Numbered from the stretch's first letter, positions 48,283 through 60,220 are shown. The stretch is 64,000 nucleotides of DNA from Telopea speciosissima (GCF_018873765.1 NC_057923.1:20741913-20805912), one strand, 5' to 3'. Notes: generated by a model from the letters alone, not told the origin. Translations and numbers: made by a program.

Positions 48283-48919
48283 GCTTTGCTGTTGGAAGCC
48301 TTAAATCCACATCCATTGATTCAATTGTGGATTTCTTCCAATTCTCTCCGGACTTTCATGAAACAATTACTGAATCGTTGCTGGTGAATGAAGTTCATGG
48401 TTTCCAAAGAACCCAGGAGTCTCTGCGACTCTTTTCTGACCATGAACTCATCAATGGCGTCTTCGTATTCAAAGACAAAGCTATCAAAGTAATTGAATCA
48501 ATGAAGCCATTAGCTCCTCTCTTTCAATTCTTATCCTTCTTTTGCGTTGTTGATAAAAGGTCTCAGGGACTTGAGATTGCCAAGAATTCACTCAACGTCT
48601 TCCATGGCTCCATGCAGAAGCAATGGCTGCTGCTGGAGTTGGTCGGACCATTTTTGAAGGATAAAGGCCACAAGAGCTTTCACCATTGCGGAAATTGAAG
48701 GTCTTTCAGATTGAGGAATTGATGAGATATTTAAAATACTCTTGTTTCCGGTTTGAGGAGGAACATATGAGTTTAATAAGCTGCAAACAAGCAGAGCAAG
48801 TGGAAGCGAAGACAGAGACAGATTGCCACCTGCAACTTGGGCCATTGTTGTTCTCAGAAAAACACAAGCAGATCGAAAACATGAGTTATTCACTGAAAAT
48901 TCCATGAATTGTTATTGAC
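48228..48919 (+). pseudogene. Broken protein-coding gene, family not recognised
   Basis: An open frame from 48228 reads through SIDSIVDFFQFSPDFHETI, LLVNEVHGFQRTQESL, FVFKDKAIKVIESMKPLAPL and KQWLLLELVGPFLKDK with amino-acid composition typical of a real globular protein. Near 48665 a one-base change shifts the good frame by one; it then continues as AFTIAEIEGLSD, stop (48712-48714), GIDEIFKILLFPV, stop (48757-48759), GGTYEFNKLQTSRASGSEDR and WAIVVLRKTQADRKHELF to a natural stop at 48917-48919. Both inner stops are TGA, consistent with CGA decay. The N-terminal Leu-Ser run comes from a CT microsatellite (48251-48279), so the true start is uncertain. I do not recognise the family. A short expressed exon or a processed pseudogene is possible. 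Confidence 0.5.
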
Positions 48920-49373
48920 ATTGAAGATTCCCCAACGTTGAAAATATTGTGTATGAGTTATACGATGAATTGTGTGTGTGTGTAGGGGTGTCAATGAATA
49001 GCCGAATCCATTTCCCAATCCATGTCCGTATCCGTTTAGCACTATCCAAATCCGTCCGGAAGCTAAACGGATGCGGATATAGATAGTCTATAGCTATCCG
49101 AAAAGCTATATTTACATATAAACGGATAAAATATCCGATCTGTATCCGTGTCTGTATCCGTTTAGCACTATCTGAATCCGTCCGAAAGTTAATCGGATAC
49201 GGATGCGGATATAGCGCTATCCGAGCCAAATCTGATCTGTATCCGTGTCTGTATCCGTTTAGCACTATCCGAATCCGTCCGAAAACTAATTGGATACGGA
49301 TGTGGATATAGCACTATCTGAGCCAAATCTGATCCGTTTACATCTCTATAGCCAAATCTGATCCGTTTACATT

Positions 49374-49404
<31 letters not shown>

Positions 49405-49470
49405 TGTGTGTACTCCATGAATTGTTGTTGATGTTGAAAATATTGTGTATGAGTTATTTGATGAAATGCT
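48900..49470. repeat. Direct duplication of gene-end flank around a hAT MITE
   Basis: Sequence at 48900-48972 (CCATGAATTGTTATTGACATTG to TTGAAAATATTGTGTATGAG) recurs at 49410-49466 with a short gap in the second copy. The two copies bracket the MITE and the GT/CT microsatellites. Confidence 0.8.
48983..49376. mobile_element. hAT MITE of the GTAAACGGAT family with internal tandem units
   Basis: It starts TAGGGGTGTCAATGAATAG after a GT run and ends near GATCCGTTTACATCTCTA (49331-49348), with that end repeated once more to 49376. About four tandem units of TATCCGTTTAGCACTATC / CGTCCGAAA.CTAA..GGAT lie inside. A CT microsatellite (49374-49400) and TGTGTGTG follow, so the 8-bp duplication may be TGTGTGTG, but low complexity prevents proof. 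Confidence 0.75.
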
Positions 49471-49499
49471 TATTTAAGAGTGAGTATTCCAAAATAAGA

Positions 49500-49590
49500 A
49501 TGCATTTTAACCAAATATTTTAGTCAAACGGCATTCTCATTCTCAATTAAGAATGCATTCTACATTCTGAGAATGCATACCAAACATAGC
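49500..49590. mobile_element. Tourist-like MITE, right part
   Basis: AAGAATGCATTCT modules end in GAATGCATACCAAACATAGCC followed by TAA, matching the right end of the family at 50341 and 55499. Confidence 0.5.
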
Positions 49591-50340
49591 CTAAATTTCA
49601 CACTCAAAATCAATTATATTCCTTCCCATGTATGTCCATGCATCACTTCTCTTAGCTTGGCAATCTCCATTTGGGTTGAGATTTGACTTATGAGCAAGAG
49701 TCACTACTCTCATACACCTTGAAAAGTGTGTCCGATTCTATCAACATGCAGCAAAATAGAAATTGAATGTAACAATGGAAACCTCAATTATCATACTCTT
49801 CAAAGAACAAAAATGGGCGGTGAAAGCTACAACTCTTGTAGGTTGTAGTGAAACTCTTCTAGTTTTCAAGGGTTGAACTCTTATCGGTTCCAAGTAAGTA
49901 CCAATTTCATTAATCAAATTCTTCTCTACTTATATATTGAGCATAATTCTTCAAATTTATAAAAAAACATAAATAAACCCTAATCAATATCAACCATCTA
50001 TGTGATTAAGTTCCTACAGCTGAGAGCGTAGAGACAATAAACCTAATAAACATAACCTTTAATAAGGTAGGTTCTTTGGCACAAAAGACATACTAAAAAT
50101 AAAAATCAAATTAAAAGGGAATATTATCAAAATTGGAATAGTATTATGGAGATCCTCTTGAAAATTAGGCTTTAATCATCTTCCTTAAATCAATGTTGTC
50201 TGAATATAGACCTTTCAAAAATAGTATTAGACTGATCTTCAATATCAGATCTCCTCATAATCAACAAGGAATGTTGTTCTTCTTCAAAATTGAAAGTTCT
50301 TAGAGCGGCAAGTTTAATATACTGGAAAATTTCAGAATTA
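49591..50340. other. Spacer, nothing recognised
   Basis: AT-rich sequence without a supported gene. Confidence 0.3.
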
Positions 50341-50426
50341 GGCTGTGTTTGGTATGCATTCTAAGTAGATTTCGCATTATCGCCTAAGAATACGAAATCG
50401 ACCTAGAATACATACCAAAGGCTGCC
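50341..50426. mobile_element. Tourist-like (PIF/Harbinger) MITE
   Basis: An 86-bp element with ends GGCTGTGTTTGGTATGCATT and, in reverse complement, GGCAGCCTTTGGTATGTATT. Left flank TTA, right flank TAA. Inner arms TAGATTTCGCATTATCG / CGAAATCGACCTA pair. The short inverted-repeat layout and TTA-type site fit PIF/Harbinger MITEs. Confidence 0.75.
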
Positions 50427-52630
50427 TAAATCTTCCTAATTCAAACTGAATCATGTCAGCCAAGTTGGAAATGACAAGATCATAACCATCCGAAGTTCTC
50501 ATATTAAGAAGTAAGTTCAATCAAGAAAGTGCATCTCCATTACTGAACTCAAACTTTTCCATAGTAGAAACCTCTTCAACTCAATATATGGAAAGAATAT
50601 CAATTAAGATATTCCTCATAAATGCGAGTTTTCCAAAATAAGAAATGGTTGGTCAAAATCCAGATTAGTGGCAAATTTCCTAAAATCAAAATTTCCAAAA
50701 TTTATGATATTTAGAAAGTTCCAGAATTGATGAGTCATCGTTCACAAAGGGCGTAGGTGAGATGGCATTCCAGGCCATGCGAGATGGGCTTGTTGAGCTC
50801 GGTTTGGTTTGTGCATGGGCCTCCATGCTGCTCCATGTGAGTCTCGTTACACTTGGACCTCCATAACATATGAGAGAGAGAGTAGGTAGAGTAGAAGTAG
50901 TTGGCAAATATCAAAATAACTCAATTTTGGCAGTTTGGCCAACTGAATTTCAAAAGTTAAGGGAAAAATAAAGTGCATTTCTTATCATTGTTGGCACTAG
51001 GGTTGCAAGTTTAGCCTTGACAACCCAAGCCCACCTTGGCCCGCCCTGAGCCCGAACAGGGTCTATGTTGAGATACCTGGACCTTGAGGGCAGGTCAGGA
51101 TTGAAAATTTCTGACCCTGAGAAAAGGCGTAGGAAACACCGCCAATAAGTAGAGATCTTTTACATCAATGTAAAAGATACATAGTCAAATGAGAAGGGTA
51201 AAGGTCTCTCCGAGCAAGCAGGGTAGGTAATGCCAACACCCTCTCTATCTTTGTCTCTCTCGTCCTAGCACTTTCTCTCCTCTCTACCCCTATTGATGAA
51301 CCCTGTTCTACTTTTCCCTTGGGCTCTTCCACCTTGACGGTTCAGAGAATCCTCTCACAAAAAGAAGCACATGCCAGTTTCTTTCCATTAAAAAAGGGAT
51401 ATATAATTTCTTAAATCTACAAGAACAACAATAATAAGGGTGTAAATTACATGGACCTTCCTTGAGCCTAAAATACATTTTCAACCTTGTGTTTCTGAAA
51501 ACTACAAATGTAACCTCTGGTAGCCCCCTGGGACTCAAAAGATTAGATAAACGTTAGATAAAATGTCTATATGACCAAAATTCCCTTTCTTCTAAATGGC
51601 TTCAATCCTAACTTCAACCCCATTCTATCAACTTTGGACAAGAGGATTCAAACCACTTGGAAACGAAGGAATCGAAATGCAACAGCCCCTTCTGATCACC
51701 TGCAAATCGATTTCAAGCGACCACAAATCTCTCTGATTATTTGCAATTGACCACCGGCCTAGGTTTAAGTGTTCCGACGACTCGTAAATTGAGGGTTGCT
51801 ACTCTTCCCAGCTCTATACAACCTACAAATCGAGAGATTCAACTACTCCCTTGTGAACTTCAATTCAACTTGAGTGTAAGTAAGTTGGGTAATCGATCCC
51901 TACATTCTTCAATTAAGGTTTTAGAATGGTTAATGTTCTTCTTCCCTTATAAATATCAAACCATCTTACTTAAAAACCTAAAACCCAAATGCTATTTAGG
52001 ACTTTATTCAAAATAACTCGAGTTTAGAGAAATCTTCATCATAGACCTTGTAGAAACCCTAATCGAAGCTAAAATATGGTTGTTGAGATTCAAAGAGATC
52101 ATGGTACTGAATTATGTCTACATGTCTATTTTGCAGGTAAGATGTCATATGGTAGTGTCAATGACAACTGAAGGTCAACGAAGTTTGAGAAAGTGAAATG
52201 TTATTTTGAAAAAAGAGCTACAGTGAGGATCTCAGAGTCAGTAAACAACAAGAATAAGCTCTATTTTTTCGTGCTATGATTAGGATTCCAAATTTTCTTT
52301 TATTTAACAAGATTTTTTTCATGACGCAAAGACCTAGTTTGGTTAAAAGGGAATTAAGTACGTGGTAGAGAATTGAAATTTGGGAAAATGACCTGATTAA
52401 CCACTCTTAGGTTTGTCTTTACAAAACTAACCACGCATTCTTTTAGTTAACAAAACTGCACTATTTTGGGTTTGGATTTACAAAACAAAACTACCCAAAA
52501 TAGTGGTGCACCCTCACTAAAGATCTGTTTTTTTACACTTTTACCCCCACTTCTCTCCTTCTCCAATCTTTTTCTACGAGACCATCCGCTCTGAGCCACC
52601 TTCTTCTTTCTGCCACCTCTGCTCCCTGCA
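50427..52630. other. Unassigned stretch
   Basis: At about 50997-51120, TAGGGTTGCAAGTTTAGCC followed by GGCCCGCCCTGAGCCCG is a fragment of a common plant dispersed repeat. Short open frames (for example 51741-52016) show no recognisable motif. No gene is supported. Confidence 0.25.
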
Positions 52631-52662
52631 CCATGCGCCATGCGCCATGCGCCATGCGCCCA
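52631..52662. repeat. Heptanucleotide tandem repeat
   Basis: Four consecutive CCATGCG units lie in an otherwise C-rich stretch. Confidence 0.9.
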
Positions 52663-52837
52663 CACAACCCCACCCGTCCCTAGCTAACAATGGAACTTTT
52701 AGTCAATGCATGCATTTATTCGTGTATTCTGGATTCAACTATAAGGACAGACAGACAGATATATATATAATAATTTCTTAATATCATATATATTACTGGC
52801 CAACAAAGAATGGAGAAAAGATAAAGGAACGATATTT

Positions 52838-53000
52838 TTTTTTATTGAAAAGAAAATTTATTGAAGAAAACCTCTCTTCTAGAGAGGAAAGTACAAGAAG
52901 CATAAAAAAACCCAAAGATGAAGCAAAGAGAATGGAAGAATGAAATTGATACGACCAGCTGAGACTCCACTCCAGAGAGCCTTTGTCCTCATCCTCCTCC
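52838..53000 (-). mobile_element. LINE 3' end remnant
   Basis: On the minus strand: CTTTGGGTTTTTTTATGC, CTTGTACTTTCCTCTCTAG, then AATAAATTTTCTTTTCAATA and a terminal A tract (plus-strand T run at about 52840). This is the usual 3' tail of a plant L1 element; no coding part was recognised upstream. Confidence 0.5.
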
Positions 53001-54303
53001 TGCTCCTCCTGGCTCTGAAGGCTCCAATTGGATTTTTGGAAGGCTTATTAATTAATCCTTTGGTTTTGTGTTTTTCCTATGACACAGGTAGCTAGGTTGG
53101 CTGTTAGTGCCACAAAGCAAATTTAAAAAAAATGGTCATTTGTCCTTGTGTGGGCCTGTGGGGGTGGCGCCGTACCTAGCGGAGAGAGAAGTTTGGAGAG
53201 TGAGGTGTCAGAGGTAGTGGTGGTGGGTGGACCGGTGGTGGAGCACAAAATCCAAATAAAATCTCAGAAAGACCTATCCTTGTCTCCTTGCTTTAATACC
53301 CATCTGGTTCGCTCGGTATAATATGATTCCCAAAAATTCACAGACTACAAAATTCCTGTTGCCATCAACACAAAATGCCTTTCTAACAAAATGCTTTTAA
53401 GTCCAATCAGATTCGTTCAATATAGAGTTAGAAGCCCATGCACAGATCAAGACAGGGTAGTGTAATATACGCGCAGAGTTAAGATAGTTAGAGATAGAGT
53501 CACCAAGCATATCCTGTTTTAGTACATTATTGCGAAAAGAAGGAGATGGGGTGGGGTGGGGCGGGGGAGAATATGCATATCATTCAGCCATCGGGTGGTG
53601 TTAAGAAGAACCCCACTTACCCAGGGGCAAATTTAACGAGTCCCTACACCATCTTGTTCCTAAGCTGTCAAATAAAATAACACGTGATAATAAAAATTGA
53701 AAAAAACCATCGAAGAAAGTGTTTATCGAGCAAATTTTTTAAGTAGACGAAAATGCATAGTTGTTCCAACAAGATTCGGTTCTTAATTCCAATGGACCCG
53801 CAACCCAAATACGCTTAGACTAGTCACATGAAAGAAAAAAGTGTCAGATGGATTCAACACAATATCCACAAAACACACAATAGGAATCGAGCTATGTCCA
53901 TTTCGACAATATCACTTTGACGGGGATTCCTACATGTAAAACATGACAAAAAAAAATATGTACACAATAAATGAGCATGGTAGGACGATTTTAGCCATCT
54001 AAGCTTTTTAATGTTTTCTATAGCTTTTGAAGCAGAAAATTAATTTTAATTGCTCAAAATAATGCAAAAGTTCTCAATTGTTCGAATCATGCATCTTATC
54101 AAGCTGATTTTCGATCCAATTAATCCATTCAATATATTCACCTATTATGAATTCAATTCCAATCTTCTTATCAGAGACAGATGAGCAAAGAAGGGAAAGG
54201 GGGAAAAAAAAGAAGAAAGATGCTTTTTCTATTACTCTATAAGTAAAAGTTCCTCTACAGGAGCACATCTAGAAAGTTCTCTCTTGAAATAGTAGTATTT
54301 GGG
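53001..54303. other. Spacer, nothing recognised
   Basis: No supported gene. The part next to 54303 may be the original 3' flank of the transporter gene fragment that follows. Confidence 0.3.
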
Positions 54304-55134
54304 TTACCAATTTCTCAGATTAGTATGATTGGGCCTTGACTGAGGCAACAAACTAGCTTTTCCAATCTGCTCATCTTCATCTTCAACATTGTTGAACTCA
54401 AGCCACCTCTTAGATTTGCAAAAGCTCATGAAGAAATACCCAACAACCCCAACAAGTGTCATTGAAGCACTCACTACATAGACCACTTCATTCACAATCG
54501 CCATTGCATAAATCAAAATCCCAGTTGAAACCAAACACATCACAATTGAACCTATCATTCCCATTGGTACCTGAAATGGTCTCTTCAACAAAGGATACTT
54601 CCATCTAAGCCATATAAAAGAAGAGAACTCTAATAACATACCTAAACCATACAAGAAATTCGCCACTGATATTATATTGGTGAATCCCATAAAAGAAACT
54701 CCATATGTGATGAGGGTTGATACTAAGATCCCAACCCATGGTGTATCAAACCATTTGGATCTCCATAAGAAGCATCTTGGCAAGAATCCTGTCTCAGCCA
54801 TACCCAGAAGCTGAAACGAACCAGTGCTCAATTGGGCTTCAAAGACTCCAATTGCAGACACTACAACACCAATTTCGATCCAGATTTTTAGCCACTCACC
54901 TGCTATCATGCCGGCAGCTTCTGCTAAGAACCCATCATCCCATCTCTCTTGATTCAATTCAAGTGACCCAGTTGTGGACATAAGAGAGATCACATAGGCC
55001 AAACAAGTAAGAATTCCAGCTGAAAGAAGTGCTTTTGGGAAGGTTTTTTGGGGTTGGTCAACTTCCCCTCCCAAAGTACTCACGTTGTCCCAATAATTCA
55101 AGTTCCAGAACGTGGCCTGTACCTCGTGGACCAC
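54304..55134 (-). pseudogene. 5'-truncated polyamine transporter copy (PUT4-like)
   Basis: The C-terminal half of an LAT-type amino acid/polyamine permease, starting inside [16 protein letters not shown] and running through the last membrane segments to a tail ending QSRPNHTNLRNW. From 55111 down to 54369 it aligns without gaps to 61399-60657 of the full-length copy (743 bp, about 16 base differences by eye, about seven of them changing an amino acid). Above 55111 the sequence is unrelated, so roughly the first 215 residues, including the substrate-binding first membrane helix, are missing. A spurious Met at 55134 keeps an open frame of 276 codons. The C-terminal tail looks original, in contrast to the other copy. 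Confidence 0.88.
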
Positions 55135-55498
55135 GTTTAGTTCAAGTTTATTACACGTGTCGGCTTGTCATTGGGAATTAGATCCAATATATATCAAATT
55201 TGATTCAGCATGTTAGAGTGTGTAGCAATTGAAACCAATTAAATGATTTTTTAAATGAAAACTATTTATTAGACGGTTCTATTATTTCCAGTTTGTAAAC
55301 GATTTCAATTAAATAGTGTTAAACGATTTTAATATTGATTTTATTACTGGTTTGAGATAGACAGTTTTAAAAACCATTTGCATTGAAATCCAACCACTCT
55401 TACTTCTAGCCAAAATGAATGTAGTAGAGAGAGAAATTCATTTCCAACCAACACATAATTGAATTATTCAATTACGACAAAAAAAAATTTAACATTTA
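55135..55498. other. AT-rich spacer with worn repeat
   Basis: AAACGATTT- and AACGGTT-type modules at 55240-55380 are related to those at 55715-55810, suggesting one old MITE split or flanked by the Tourist-like insertion. Confidence 0.3.
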
Positions 55499-55623
55499 GG
55501 CTGTGTTTGGTATGCATTCTAGGTTGATTTCACATTCTCGAGCAATAAAAACAACTATTTTTATCATCCAAGAATGCGAAATCGACTTAGAATGCATTCC
55601 AAGAATGCATACCAAATGCTACC
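55499..55623. mobile_element. Tourist-like (PIF/Harbinger) MITE with TTA target duplication
   Basis: A 125-bp element with ends GGCTGTGTTTGGTATGCATT and, in reverse complement, GGTAGCATTTGGTATGCATT, flanked by TTA at 55496-55498 and 55624-55626. Confidence 0.8.
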
Positions 55624-55860
55624 TTAATAATCTAATATTGCCTTGTCTTAGTTGACATGCTAAACCAATGTACAGAAAAATTACAACAAACAAACTCATT
55701 GGACACAAGAATACAGTGTTAAACGGTTCAAATTGAACCGAATCGTTTAAATAAATGATTTTAAAAATGAAATTAGAACCAAACCATTTAATAAATTTCG
55801 GTTCAATTTGAATAAAAAAGTCATGTATGTATATAGTGTATTCCCTTTCATTATTAGATG

Positions 55861-55970
<110 letters not shown>

Positions 55971-56229
55971 CTACATGTGAAATGACCCATTGGGCGAGTA
56001 GAATGGTGAGAGAAGTGCGGGCCAGGCCCGAGGAGAATGGATCATTTGCATGTATGTGCATGTGAATGTACATCTGAAAGGTAACCACTTGTCCCTTTTA
56101 TTTTCATAAATACCATTCCTCTCCCTGTAAATGGCAAAAATAAGACATGTGATTGCCTGATCCGATGTACGTTCACCTATACTTTACCTACAAAGGAATT
56201 GAACTGAGGCCTGGGGCACCGGGCCAAGG

Positions 56230-56418
56230 GAAAATTATCCTCTCCAATTCCTTATAGTGTGGCAGTGCGGCAGTGCTAGGTGGAGATGTTGACACCTAGC
56301 AGCTGCTGCATCCAATGGTCCGATCTCATTGATATGAACTATTGGATGTAGAAACTGCCAGATGTCGACATCTCCACTTGGCACTCCCGCACTGTAGGAA
56401 TTGGAGAGGATAATATCA
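56230..56418. mobile_element. Foldback MITE with ATTATCCTCTCCAATTCC ends
   Basis: Ends GAAAATTATCCTCTCCAATT and, in reverse complement, TGATATTATCCTCTCCAATT; inner arms GGTGGAGATGT.GACA / TGTCGACATCTCCACTTGG. Flanks CGGGCCAAGG (56220-56229) and CGGGTCAAGG (56419-56428) match at 9 of 10, so the target duplication is 8 to 10 bp. Confidence 0.75.
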
Positions 56419-56541
56419 CGGGTCAAGGCCGTGAAGAGTACATGAGGAGAGATAAAATTATTACTCGTACATGACGTACGTATTGTAGGCAAGGGCAAGT
56501 CATCTCCACGACTCCACATCACACACCATTTATATTATAAT

Positions 56542-56888
56542 GGGTAAATTACACGTCATCCCCTGGTTTTCAAACGAAACTCAAATCACCCCCTGGTTTT
56601 TGAAAATACTCATCCGTCCCCCTCTACAGTAACGGTGTTAGTCTGTTGTTAGTTATTGGTGTGAAAGGACTATTTTACCCTTGTACTAAAACATTAGAAT
56701 TAAATTTATAATACTACCCTCCACCCACTAGTCAAGGGTAGTTTAGGGATTTAAATTTATTTAACTTACTGACATTATCACTTAACAGCATTAAACTAAC
56801 AGTAGGGACTAATTTATCATATTGGGGTCTACTACAGGGGGTGATTTGAGTTTCGTTTGAAAACCAGAGGGTGACGTGTAATTTACTC
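56542..56888. mobile_element. MULE MITE with perfect 9-bp target duplication
   Basis: Terminal inverted repeats of about 54 bp: GGGTAAATTACACGTCA on the left and, in reverse complement, GAGTAAATTACACGTCA on the right. Perfect TATTATAAT duplications lie at 56533-56541 and 56889-56897. It encodes nothing; ends and duplication length fit Mutator-like elements. Confidence 0.92.
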
Positions 56889-57026
56889 TATTATAATTGC
56901 TTCTACCAAAAAAAATTATATTATTATTGTAGACAAAACCAAGGTCTATGGGCCCGCGGCATTCGCACAAACCAACAAAATGAACAAAGGCTCGGCCACC
57001 CACCCTCATATTAATATATTTTTCTT

Positions 57027-57163
57027 GGAAGAATGTTTTCTGTGCCGGACACATAGGCTGTGCCTAGACACATGGGGGTGGCCAAAATGACCACCCTGCC
57101 CCCCGAATGGCAGACCCATGTGTCTGGGCGTAGGCTGCGCTGCGACATAGAGAACTCCCGCCC
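57027..57163. mobile_element. GGGA-type foldback MITE, copy 6
   Basis: Ends GGAAGAATGTTTTCTGTG and, in reverse complement, GGGCGGGAGTTCTCTATG, with inner arms sharing CCTAGACACATGGG. Flanking 9-mers ATTTTTCTT (57018-57026) and ATTGTTCTT (57164-57172) match at 8 of 9. Confidence 0.78.
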
Positions 57164-59402
57164 ATTGTTCTTTCATTCATTCATTTAGAGGAGGACCCAA
57201 TAAATAGACTGACCAAGCCACTTTAGCAAAAAATAAATAGAGCATTAAAGCAGTAAAGAAGTCATGTTGAAACCATAATTGGAATTGTTGGGTTTGATGG
57301 TTTTTATCTAGATGGGTTGATGGGTTGATGGGTTGGTTTAATGGTTTAGTTGGGTTGTTTCTTAGAATTGAAAGTGAAAAGTATTCAAGTGGAAGAGTAG
57401 AGTCTTCAACAAGGTTGAGCTGTTCAAGACAGTTGAAATGGTTGGTGGTTGATCATTAAGTAATGTGGAGTTTTTTTAAGAGACTTTGGAAGACATGTAT
57501 AGTGGGTTTCCTATAAGGAGAGAGAAAACAAGAAGTTAGAGGAGAGCATAGAGAAAAGAGAATACAGAAAAGAGAAAAGAAGAAAAAGAAGAAGAGAGTG
57601 AGAAGCCATGTGTGTAGAGACACCAAGAGAGAGACTGAGAGGAAGTGAGTAAGTGACCAAGTAAGAAAAGAGAAGATAGAAAGGGTGTCTAAGGGAGAAG
57701 GATAGGATTGAAAAAAGAACTCCCTTGTTCAACTGTAATCACTCTATTATTCAACTTCATAGACCTTAAAGTTCATAAGATGGAGGACGAAAAGGAAATT
57801 TCTTTTGAGGTCCATTTGAGTTTGGGAGACAAATTACAAGAATTACATTGTTTTTCTTTTCTTGTTCTTAATAGAAGATTGAATCATGTAAATCTCGTCT
57901 CATGTATTTTTATTTTTTTTTTTGTTTTCTGTTCTTGTTGTTCATGCACATACTCTTTTGTGACTCAACCGACGTGAAGTGCTCACATCGGAAATAGGAA
58001 ATTAACACCAGATGGACTCCATACCATTTTGAAAGTATTTGGAAAATGCTTCAAAATGTAATTTGAGTTACCAAATTAATTTGGATTTTTGAAAACAAAG
58101 ATATGAGCTTTTAAAGTTTAATGGATTTGGACTAGGCCAGGCCCAGCCCGGTTCAAAATAGACCAGACAGATAAAAGCCTGAATGGAAAATTTTTCATTT
58201 TGACACTAGATGGACTATGTCGATGCCTGCTTAACGTCGACGTCACTCCTTAATGTCAAATATAGTCCATCATAAGTTGAGAACCTCAAAGCCTTCTATC
58301 GAGATACACTGGTCTCTGTTTGACACCAAACATTTTGGTTTCTGCATTGAGTGGGCATTCATCGATGTACACTTAGACATCAAAATTTATGTTTAGACGT
58401 CGAATTTTGGGTTTTTTCCCCCCTAAAGTAGGGCTCTTTGTTTTTGCATAATACACCACCTTGTGGTCCAAAATCCTTCCAAGTACATTTCTTGGACTCC
58501 AAGGGAGGTTTTGGGTCATGATTAACGACAAAACTACCTATATATTTCTATTGGTTCAAAGATTTTATCTCATTTTCAACCCTGGATGAGAAAACCATCT
58601 TGTTCATATCCAAAATCAAATGGTTTTAGGTAAGATTTGATTCTCCGCATCGGAGAGAGACTGAGGAGGTTTACTTCAACCTATAAATAGGCCATTCCCT
58701 CATGTTCAAAAAGACAAAAACAATCTTTGGAGTGTGCAAGCATCCCTTAAAACTGCAACTCAAATTTAGGTTTTGAGAGAGAAGTTAGGCTCTCCACCGT
58801 AGTGGTGAGCCTATCCACCCCAAAACTTTTATGCTTTTTCATCTTAGTTATGGTATCTACATTTTTTCTTTTTATTTTATCTCATTTGTTCGTGTATTTT
58901 ACTTGTATTTTGCTTGAGAAGAGATGTATGTTGCTATTAACTCACAAGGCATTAGTGGATCATATCGATTTATTTTTTATTTATTTTTTTTGCCCCTTAT
59001 TAGGTTTTTTTAGTATGTTCCCTTCATTGTATTCATTTTCCTTTAATTTCAACATTATTCATGATTCTTTTATGCATATTGCATGTGAAATGTTTAGTAA
59101 TTTTATTTTTTTTTGGTGTTATTTTTTTCTATTCATATTAAAATAATGTCTTTCTACATTTTTTTTCATTTTCAATCCCTATTTTAGACCTTTTTATTCC
59201 TCTAAATGGTTTAATTTCTAAAATCTTCTTGTTTGTGTCATTTTAAGATTAGCATATACCATTTTATTTTACTATTTTTCTCCTTTTTATTCTTTTATGT
59301 TTTTATTTTTAGACTCTTTACCAAATAATACGAATTATTCCCCTGAAAGCCAATGATTTGGAAAAAGTCGTGCAGACCGAATCATATGTGAATAATTTGG
59401 GC
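57164..59402. other. Spacer with GA-rich and LTR-like parts
   Basis: GGGTTGATGGGTTGATGG short repeats at 57313-57335, a purine-rich block at 57520-57720, and a CCTATAAATAGG promoter-like motif at 58679-58690 followed by leader-like sequence. The latter may be an old LTR or an unknown promoter. T-rich from 58830 to 59320. No gene is supported. Confidence 0.25.
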
Positions 59403-59674
59403 ATAGTTTTAAATCAGGAATCAAATCGGTGAATTGGCCATCGATCCTGATTTCCACCGTTCCTAATCATTGCTTCTTGAATCGAAATTGGAACAGCCGA
59501 ATTGGCCGATTCCTTGTCATTTTCTTTGTAGTCCATCTTAAATCGGTTGATTCCTGATTTCTGAACTGATTCGAGTTTCACCATAAATTAGCTTAGAATT
59601 TCGATTTCTGAACCGATTCGAATCGGAATCCTCTCTGACTGATTCCGTTCCCAATTTCGAATTTTAAAACCTTC
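59403..59674. mobile_element. hAT MITE (GTTTTAAA ends)
   Basis: Ends CATAGTTTTAAATC and, in reverse complement, GAAGGTTTTAAAATTC. Flanking 8-mers AATTTGGG (59395-59402) and AATTCGGG (59675-59682) match at 7 of 8. The body alternates GAATCGG and CCGATTC modules; a relative of the element at 40712. Confidence 0.75.
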
Positions 59675-59844
59675 AATTCGGGTACGTTAAAAACCCGAAA
59701 AAAAACATCCCCAGGGGTTTTCACTATTCAACACTACTACTTCAACTCTTCCAATCTTCACTCTTCAACTAATCTCCAATCGTAACAGGGTCGAGGACTC
59801 GGGACTCGAGACTCGAGAGGGATTGAAAGAGACGAGGAGTTGAC

Positions 59845-59884
59845 GATGATTGCCACCGCAGCAACGTGCATTCCGGCAATCCAG
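59845..59884 (+). other. Possible first coding exon of an unidentified gene
   Basis: ATG at about 59845 starts MIATAATCIPAIQ and ends at CAG followed by GTAACG, a good donor. The sequence before it resembles a short leader. An Ala/Thr-rich start fits an organelle-targeting peptide. No downstream exon was recognised before the transporter gene on the other strand, so this may be a gene fragment. Confidence 0.3.
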
Positions 59885-60220
59885 GTAACGCCTTGCTACT
59901 CCATCATTTGTCTCTCTCCCCCCGGTTCCTTCTGCCCATCATGTACGTTTGGAGAAACATTCAAACTAATTCAGTTCTAATTTTTCTGATAAAATTTGGT
60001 TTTGCAAAGCCAAGTCTTGTTGCATTTGGTGACACAACTAACCTTGTACTCTCTGAGTGTGTTTACAACATCCAGTCTGGTAACATTCCTCGGAAACATT
60101 TTTGGTGTTCTTGTCTCTTGTGGGAATGAAAAAGGAACAGAAATGTGTTTTACAAATCGTTTTCGTTTTTGCGTTCTGCCAAAACGAACTGGTGAAAAGA
60201 ACAACTTCAAAACATCATTT

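Noticed and set aside
48588-48905. Minus-strand 105-codon frame
   Set aside because: Antisense to the broken gene at 48228-48919, whose sense reading is much more protein-like.
14508-49376. Regular GGATACGGATA arrays as a possible satellite or CRISPR-like array
   Set aside because: Units are short modules inside individual hAT MITEs with inverted ends and 8-bp duplications, not spaced repeats with unique spacers.
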